Assembly: GCA_050742155.1 (NCBI GenBank)
Contig: JBOGFC010000188.1
Span: forward strand, 1-10,525
Origin: JBOGFC01 sp050742155
GTDB lineage: Bacteria > Actinomycetota > Acidimicrobiia > Spongiisociales > JALYHC01
DNA: 10,525 bases
Direction: 5' to 3'
Positions 6,172 through 10,525 of this stretch are shown one piece after another (the stretch's first letter is position 1; each line of letters starts with the position of its first letter). A program made the position numbers and the translations under genes. Below the pieces are notes generated by a model. That model made no database searches and was not told where the DNA came from. It saw only the letters and a program-made list of their open reading frames with translations.

Positions 6172-7311
6172 ATGGGATCGGTTCGCAAGCGACGGGGTCG
6201 CTCCAGACCCTATGAGGCCCGATATCGAGGTCCTGACGGTCGCCAGCGCAGCAAGTCCTTCGTGAGGAAGTTGGACGCTCAGCGGTGGCTTACCGAACGG
6301 GAGAGGGAGCGCCATCGTGGGGAGTGGGTGGATCCCGCACTGGGCCAAACGCCTTTCAGCGAGTGGTGCGCCCGAGTACAGGCGGGCCGGGTGAACCTAG
6401 CGCCCTCCACCCGCGCCCGCGATCAGTCGATCATCCGGAGCCTGGTATTGCCGACCTTCGGGGACCTCGAGCTGCGAAGTATCCAGCCCAGCGACATCCG
6501 CGAGTGGGTGACCGAACTCGTCGAAGGGGAGTATGCAGCTAACACGGTGCGCAAGGCCTACCAGCTCCTGGCTCAGGCTCTGGCGGTTGCGGTGGAGGAC
6601 GGCTTCCTAGCTCGAACCCCCTGCCGATCGGTCGCCTTACCCAGGGTCATAGCGGTACCTCAGCGATTCCTGAGTCCCTCAGAGGCGGAGGAGCTCGCGG
6701 CGGCCATCGACCCTCGCTACCGAGCCCTGGTCCTGGTTGGCGCCTATGCCGGCCTGCGGTTCGGTGAAGCCGCCGGCCTCAGGCTGGAACGCCTCGACCT
6801 CTTGCGACGGACCCTGCGGGTGCAGGAGACCGTCTCGGAGGTTCGAGGCCATGTCCGGATCCGACCTGTGCCCAAGTCCCGCGCCTCGCACCGCACGGTA
6901 TCTCTGGACCCTCATCTGGCTCAGGATCTAGCCGAGCATCTCACGACGTACCCAGTCGGACCCGACGGCTTCGTCTTCAGCGCACCCGAGGGTGGTCCGC
7001 TTCATCGGACGAACTTTTGTCGCCGCTTCTGGCAGCCGGCGGTGCGGGCGTCGGTCAGCGAGCCCTGCCGCTTCCACAACCTCCGCCACACCCACGTCGC
7101 CTTCCTCATCGAGGCCGGGGAGGACCCCAAGGTGATCCAGGAGCGGCTCGGACACGCCTCGATCCGGGTCACCTACGACACCTACGGGCACCTCTTTCCG
7201 GGACGGGATGAGCGGGCTGCGGAGCGCCTTGCAGGCCTCAGGTACCGCGCGCGTGTGGGCCAGGTGTGGGCCAAACGTGGGCCAGAGGTGATTCCGCTTC
7301 GTCCTGAATAG
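6172..7311 (+). CDS. int: Tyrosine-type site-specific integrase
   Basis: This 379-residue protein has the full layout of a lambda-type integrase: a basic AP2-like arm-binding N-terminus (about 1-45, with YEARYRGPDGRQRSKSF), a SAM-like core-binding domain (about 60-148) and the catalytic domain (about 165-345). All catalytic residues are present: Arg196 in AGLRFGE, Lys235, His302 and Arg305 in HNLRH, His328 in LGHAS, and the nucleophile Tyr338 in TYDTYGHLFP. The start is fixed by an in-frame TAA at 6160-6162; a Shine-Dalgarno-like AGAAGG lies 12 bases upstream. It runs toward the 3' end of tRNA-Val and stops 31 bases short of it, the classic position for an integrase that uses that tRNA as attB. 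It appears intact. Codon third positions are visibly less GC-biased than in the cox genes beyond the tRNA. Confidence 0.95.
   Translation: MGSVRKRRGRSRPYEARYRGPDGRQRSKSFVRKLDAQRWLTERERERHRGEWVDPALGQTPFSEWCARVQAGRVNLAPSTRARDQSIIRSLVLPTFGDLELRSIQPSDIREWVTELVEGEYAANTVRKAYQLLAQALAVAVEDGFLARTPCRSVALPRVIAVPQRFLSPSEAEELAAAIDPRYRALVLVGAYAGLRFGEAAGLRLERLDLLRRTLRVQETVSEVRGHVRIRPVPKSRASHRTVSLDPHLAQDLAEHLTTYPVGPDGFVFSAPEGGPLHRTNFCRRFWQPAVRASVSEPCRFHNLRHTHVAFLIEAGEDPKVIQERLGHASIRVTYDTYGHLFPGRDERAAERLAGLRYRARVGQVWAKRGPEVIPLRPE
7255..7287 (+). repeat. Three 11-bp phased repeats at the 3' end of int
   Basis: GTGGGCCA occurs at 7255-7262, 7266-7273 and 7277-7284, each exactly 11 bp apart, forming three tandem 11-mers (GTGGGCCAGGT, GTGGGCCAAAC, GTGGGCCAGAG). 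They lie inside the last codons of int, about 60-90 bp from the tRNA 3' end. Repeats on one face of the helix next to an attachment site are what integrase arm-type sites look like; the role is inferred. Confidence 0.7.
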
Positions 7312-7342
7312 CCGAAATCCCTTGCAATACACGGGATGTCCT

Positions 7343-7375
7343 TGGTGGGCGCTAGAGGATTTGAACCTCTGACCT
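7343..7375. other. Probable attachment-site core at the tRNA-Val 3' end
   Basis: Tyrosine integrases encoded next to a tRNA usually recombine within the T-arm and acceptor half of that gene. The integrase ends at 7311, with phased repeats just before it, which places the crossover in this 3' segment. The exact core cannot be set because no second copy of this segment was found in the window. Confidence 0.45.
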
Positions 7376-7417
7376 CTTCCGCGTCAAGGAAGCGCTCTCC
7401 CCCTGAGCTAAGCGCCC
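7343..7417 (-). tRNA. tRNA-Val (GAC anticodon)
   Basis: The minus strand folds into a complete cloverleaf. The acceptor stem is GGGCGCT (7417-7411) with AGCGCCC (7353-7347). The D-stem is GCTC/GAGC. The anticodon stem is CTTCC/GGAAG with loop TTGACGC, giving anticodon GAC (7385-7383). The T-arm is AGAGG-TTCAAAT-CCTCT. The discriminator is A at 7346 and CCA is encoded at 7345-7343. GAC reads the valine codons GUC and GUU. The gene body is 72 bases plus CCA. Its 3' end faces the integrase, so it is the probable integration target; the element has kept it whole. Confidence 0.95.
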
Positions 7418-7427
7418 GGCCCAGGCG

Positions 7428-7433
7428 AGTGTA
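7428..7433 (-). promoter_or_regulatory. Possible -10 element of tRNA-Val
   Basis: On the minus strand TACACT lies ten bases before the first tRNA base, giving a very short leader. No good -35 was seen at the usual distance, so this is tentative. Confidence 0.35.
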
Positions 7434-7462
7434 GCCCCCTCTGGGGCCGCCGAGCTCGCTGC

Positions 7463-7468
7463 TAGGGT
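7463..7468 (+). promoter_or_regulatory. Possible -10 element of the cox operon
   Basis: TAGGGT fits TAnnnT and lies 27 bases before the coxB start, diverging from the tRNA promoter. The purine-rich Shine-Dalgarno GGGGGA follows at 7488-7493. No matching -35 is evident. Confidence 0.3.
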
Positions 7469-7495
7469 GCGCGCCCGAGAGGAAGACGGGGGAAA

Positions 7496-8473
7496 GTGGC
7501 ACCCAGCTGGCGACTTCGGCTGACCACGGCGATCGCCTTCCTACTCGGCGCCTGCTCGGGCGCTCCCTCCATCCTCGACGCCCAGGGCCCCGGCTCCCGC
7601 CGGATCGAAGGCCTCTGGTGGCTGATGTTCTGGATCTCCGTGGTCGTTTTCGCCGTGGTGGTGCTCCTCTTGGGGATGGCTCTCATCCGAACTCGCTGGA
7701 GGACCGAGGGCGAGCCCGGTTGGGGAGAGCCGTTCATCGTGGTGGCCGGAGTGATCGTTCCCTCCTTGATCTTGGGCGGGGTCTTCGTGATATCCCTCCG
7801 AGACCTCAACGCTCTCACGGCGGGCGGGAACGACGCCCGGCTCACCATCGAGGTGGTCGGGCACGACTGGTGGTGGGAGGCTCGCTACCCCGGGGAGGCG
7901 GTCACCGCCAACGAGATCCACATCCCGGCGGGCGAGCCCGTCCGGTTCCGGGTCACCACCGCCGACGTGATCCACAGCTTCTGGGTCCCCCAGCTCGGTC
8001 CGAAGATCGACATGATCCCCGGGCGGGAGAACGTCACCTGGCTGGAGGCGGACCAACCGGGGCGCTACCGAGGCCAGTGTGCCGAGTTCTGCGGTCTGCA
8101 GCACGCCAACATGGCCTTCTTCGTGGTGGCCGAGCCGCCCGGCCGCTTCCAGGCCTGGCTGGAGAATGAAGCCGCCCCGGCCGCCCCCCCGGACGGGAGC
8201 GCGGTCGAGGGGCAGGAAGTCTTCCTCACCAGCACCTGCGTGGGATGCCACACCATCCGCGGCACCGAGGCGGCCGCCCGATTGGGCCCCGACCTCACCC
8301 ACCTGGCCGCCCGGGAGACCATCGCCGCCGGCACCCTCCCCAACACCCGGGCGAACCTGGCCCGCTGGATCGCCGACCCGCAGTCGATCAAGCCGGGAGC
8401 GATCATGCCCCCCACCCAGCTTTCCGGGGAGGAGCTGGAGGCCCTGCTCGACTACCTGGAGAGCCTGGAGTGA
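7496..8473 (+). CDS. coxB: Cytochrome c oxidase subunit II with fused cytochrome c domain (caa3-type)
   Basis: This 325-residue protein carries electrons from cytochrome c to the oxidase core on the outer face of the membrane. Residues 1-20 look like a lipoprotein signal with lipobox LLGAC (Cys20). Transmembrane helices follow at about 39-66 and 79-101. The CuA cupredoxin domain has all ligands: His160 in DVIHSFWVP, then Cys195, Glu197, Cys199, His203 and Met206 in GQCAEFCGLQHANM. The C-terminal extension is a cytochrome c domain with the haem motif CVGCH (248-252) and a likely axial Met304 in GAIMPP. The start is GTG at 7496, a few bases after a G-rich Shine-Dalgarno. The stop overlaps the coxA start as GTGA. 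Confidence 0.95.
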   Translation: MAPSWRLRLTTAIAFLLGACSGAPSILDAQGPGSRRIEGLWWLMFWISVVVFAVVVLLLGMALIRTRWRTEGEPGWGEPFIVVAGVIVPSLILGGVFVISLRDLNALTAGGNDARLTIEVVGHDWWWEARYPGEAVTANEIHIPAGEPVRFRVTTADVIHSFWVPQLGPKIDMIPGRENVTWLEADQPGRYRGQCAEFCGLQHANMAFFVVAEPPGRFQAWLENEAAPAAPPDGSAVEGQEVFLTSTCVGCHTIRGTEAAARLGPDLTHLAARETIAAGTLPNTRANLARWIADPQSIKPGAIMPPTQLSGEELEALLDYLESLE

Positions 8474-10353
8474 CCGCCCTGGCCGAGCGCCTGGAGTCGG
8501 TCTGGCACGAGCGGCCCGGCCTGGCCGCCTGGGCCGGGACGGTCGACCACAAGCGGATCGGGCTCCGCTACCTCTACACCGGGTTCGCCTTCTTCGTGCT
8601 GGGCGGGCTGGAGGCGCTGCTGATCCGCGCCCAGCTGGCCCGGGCCGACCTCCGCCTGCTCGACCCGGAGACCTACAACCAGCTCTTCTCCATGCACGGG
8701 GTGACCATGATGTTCCTCTTCGCCACCCCGGTGCTGTCGGGCTTCGGGAACTACTTCGTGCCACTGATGGTGGGGGCGCGGGACATGGCCTTCCCCCGCC
8801 TCAACGCCTTCGGGTACTGGGTGTTCCTGGCCGCCGGGGTGTTCATGTACTCGGCCTTCCTGATCGGCCAGGCCCCCAACGACGGCTGGTTCAACTACCT
8901 GCCGCTGGCCGACGAGCGCTTCTCTCCGGGCCTCAACATCGACTTCTACGCCCTGGGGCTCGTCTTCATCGGCATCTCTACCACCGCCGGGGCCATCAAC
9001 TTCCTGGTCACCGCCTTCAAGCAGCGCGCCCCGGGCATGTCGCTCAACCGCATCCCCATCTTCGTCTGGGGGGAGGTGGCCTTCGGCCTGACGGTGGTCT
9101 TCGCCTTGCCGTCCCTGACCGTGGCCAACGTCTTCTTGGTGCTGGAACGGCGCTTCGGGTTCCACTTCTACGACGCCGCCCGGGGGGGCGACCCGGTGCT
9201 GTGGCAGCACCTCTTTTGGATCTTCGGGCACCCCGAGGTCTATCTGGTGGTGCTGCCCGCTCTGGGGATCGTCTCGGCGATCATCCCCACCTTCGCCCGC
9301 CGCCGGATGGTGGGCTACACGTACATCGTCCTGGCCGAGCTGTTCATCGCCCTGATCAGCTTCGGGGTCTGGGTTCACCACATGTTCGCCGTCGGCCTTC
9401 CCAACATCGCCATGGGATTCATCTCGGCGGCCAGCTTCATGGTGGTGATCCCCTCCGGGGTGCAGATCTTCGCCTGGCTGGCCACCCTGGTGGCCGGGAG
9501 GCCGGTGCTCAAGACGCCGCTCTTGTTCGTCTTCGGTTTCATCGTGTTGTTCGTAGCCGGCGGGCTGACCGGGGCCATGTTCAGCGCCGTCTCCTTCGAC
9601 CAGGCGGTCACCGACTCCTACTTTGTGGTGGCCCACTTCCACTACGTGCTGGCTGGGGGGGCCATGTTCCCCATGTTCGCCGGCCTCTACTACTGGGCGC
9701 CCAAGATGATCGGCCGGATGCTCGACGAGGGGTGGGGCAAGGTGAGCTTCTGGCTGATGTTCGCCGGGTTCAACCTGGCTTTCTTCCCGATGCACATCGC
9801 CGGCCTGCTGGGCCAGCCTCGCCGCACCTACACCTACCTCAGCGGCCTGGGCTGGGACGTCCACAACCTGCTCTCCACGCTGGGATCGTTCGTACTGGGG
9901 GCCGGCATCCTGGTCACCTTCTGGAATTGGTTCTGGAGCCGGCGCTTCGGCGAGCCGGCCGGCAACGACCCCTGGGAAGGCGAGACCCTGGAGTGGGCCA
10001 CCGCCTCTCCCCCGCCGGCCTACAACTTCGAGACCATCCCCGAGGTGCGCTCCAAGGAGCCGGTCTGGGACCAACCCGAGCTGCGAGCCGGTGCCCAGCC
10101 TCCGGAGGAGGGGGGACGCCCCCTGGCCGGCGGGCACCTCACCCTCTCCACCAGCCTCCTCGACGGGCGGCCCCAGGCGCTGGTCCACATGCCCCACGAG
10201 TCACCCTGGCCACTCTTCCTCACCCTGGCCATGATGGTGGGCTTCTTCGGCGTCCTGGCCGGGAGCTGGCCGGTGTCGGTGGCCGGGCTGGCCGCCTCGG
10301 CGGGGGGCATCGTCGGTTGGTTCTGGCCGAGGGGGGAGACGCAAGAGACGTGA
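8470..10353 (+). CDS. coxA: Cytochrome c oxidase subunit I (A-type haem-copper oxidase)
   Basis: This 627-residue membrane protein reduces oxygen to water and pumps protons. GTG at 8470 overlaps the coxB stop (GTGA) and begins TALAERLESVW, just before the conserved TVDHKRIG. The low-spin haem ligands are His76 (SMHG) and His391; the CuB ligands are His254 (GHPEVY, with cross-linking Tyr258), His303 and His304 (WVHHMF); His389 binds the high-spin haem. Glu256 in GHPEVY marks family A1. The D-channel residues Asp105, Asn94 and Asn112 are kept. At the K-channel position (IPSGVxxFxWLATL) there is Gln332 instead of the expected lysine. About 12 core helices are followed by a soluble linker and a C-terminal hydrophobic region (about 578-619) with two further helices. 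Confidence 0.95.
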   Translation: MTALAERLESVWHERPGLAAWAGTVDHKRIGLRYLYTGFAFFVLGGLEALLIRAQLARADLRLLDPETYNQLFSMHGVTMMFLFATPVLSGFGNYFVPLMVGARDMAFPRLNAFGYWVFLAAGVFMYSAFLIGQAPNDGWFNYLPLADERFSPGLNIDFYALGLVFIGISTTAGAINFLVTAFKQRAPGMSLNRIPIFVWGEVAFGLTVVFALPSLTVANVFLVLERRFGFHFYDAARGGDPVLWQHLFWIFGHPEVYLVVLPALGIVSAIIPTFARRRMVGYTYIVLAELFIALISFGVWVHHMFAVGLPNIAMGFISAASFMVVIPSGVQIFAWLATLVAGRPVLKTPLLFVFGFIVLFVAGGLTGAMFSAVSFDQAVTDSYFVVAHFHYVLAGGAMFPMFAGLYYWAPKMIGRMLDEGWGKVSFWLMFAGFNLAFFPMHIAGLLGQPRRTYTYLSGLGWDVHNLLSTLGSFVLGAGILVTFWNWFWSRRFGEPAGNDPWEGETLEWATASPPPAYNFETIPEVRSKEPVWDQPELRAGAQPPEEGGRPLAGGHLTLSTSLLDGRPQALVHMPHESPWPLFLTLAMMVGFFGVLAGSWPVSVAGLAASAGGIVGWFWPRGETQET

Positions 10354-10525
10354 CCACTCTGGAGCGCACCGGGCACCTCGACGAAGCTCTGCCCGTCCAC
10401 GCTTCGGGACCTCGCGCCTTCGCCTGGTGGGGGATGGTGTGGCTGATCTTCACCGAGGCCGCCCTCTTCGCCACCCTGATCTTCAGCTACTTCTTCCTGC
10501 GCTTCCGCTCCGGGCCGGTCTGGCC
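10350..10525 (+). CDS. coxC: Cytochrome c oxidase subunit III, N-terminal part
   Basis: The gene runs off the right edge with 58 codons visible. GTG at 10350 overlaps the coxA stop (GTGA), as at the coxB-coxA junction. After a short soluble leader, the sequence FAWWGMVWLIFTEAALFATLIFSYFFLRF matches the first helix of subunit III, where the conserved SEAxLFA-type segment reads TEAALFA. Subunit III stabilises the core and supports sustained proton pumping. Context and motif agree; the rest lies outside the window. Confidence 0.85.
   Translation, partial: MTTLERTGHLDEALPVHASGPRAFAWWGMVWLIFTEAALFATLIFSYFFLRFRSGPVW

Noticed and set aside
5658..6188. 176-residue minus-strand frame across xis and its upstream region
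   Set aside because: Most of it is the complement of xis and the repeat array; no domain and no good ribosome-binding site.
6341..6351. TGGGCCAAACG shared with 7267-7277 within int
   Set aside because: Only a single 11-base match far from the phased repeats, inside conserved coding sequence; no further copies.
7317..7337. ATCCC...GGGAT hairpin between int and tRNA-Val as a terminator
   Set aside because: Five-base stem with an 11-base loop and no T-run; too weak.
7434..7447. GCCCC-CTCT-GGGGC hairpin between tRNA-Val and coxB
   Set aside because: Five-base stem in GC-rich promoter DNA; no support for a regulatory or terminator role.
7541..8764. 407-residue open frame antisense to coxB
   Set aside because: Composition is an Arg/Gly/Pro-rich shadow of coxB with no recognisable family.
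8452..10197. 581-residue open frame antisense to coxA
   Set aside because: It is a frame shadow of the GC-biased coxA codons: rich in Gly, Glu, His and Gln, with no domain, and the opposite strand is an unmistakable oxidase subunit.

Overview
The window reads as a piece of a high-GC actinobacterial chromosome. The signs are GTG/TTG starts, TAnnnT-like -10 elements, an ECF sigma factor with a helical-repeat tail, an AP2-type tyrosine integrase and a caa3-type cytochrome oxidase operon. No species can be named from the sequence.

Left part (1-4500): the window opens inside a plus-strand ECF sigma factor (DUF6596/ECF42-like). After a 314-bp gap without a credible gene comes a compact minus-strand operon: TetR regulator, an 808-aa PEP-synthase/rifampin-phosphotransferase-like enzyme (ATP-grasp domain plus swivelling His domain, no PEP-binding barrel), and a small BphX-family membrane protein. 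The three genes are joined by ATGA/TGATG overlaps. The tetR promoter (TTGACA-17-TAAGTT) carries two perfect palindromic sites, so the operon is probably self-repressed and opened by an unknown ligand. The bphX copy has a one-base frameshift that removes its last membrane helix from the main frame.

Middle part (4657-7345): a minus-strand protein with a ribbon-helix-helix-like N-terminus, a coiled coil and a C-terminal SEC-C zinc motif is preceded by a perfect 16-bp palindrome. A 630-bp non-coding region follows. It holds at least five copies, in both orientations, of a 17-bp motif near TTTCAAATCGGTCGCAG. Next come a 66-aa excisionase-type HTH protein and a complete tyrosine integrase running toward the 3' end of a tRNA-Val(GAC) gene. 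The last codons of the integrase contain three 8-bp repeats spaced exactly 11 bp apart, a plausible set of arm-type sites beside the attachment site. This is the usual end of a tRNA-targeting integrative element. The element would extend left; its other end is not recognisable in the window.

Right part (7343-10525): tRNA-Val and then, apparently in the backbone chromosome, coxB (lipoprotein signal, CuA domain, fused cytochrome c), coxA and the start of coxC, coupled by GTGA overlaps. CoxA keeps all metal and haem ligands and the D-channel residues, but has Gln where the near-invariant K-channel lysine is expected.

The observations most worth following are the repeat array upstream of xis, the phased repeats at the end of int, the TetR/phosphotransferase/BphX operon with twin operators, and the K-to-Q change in CoxA.
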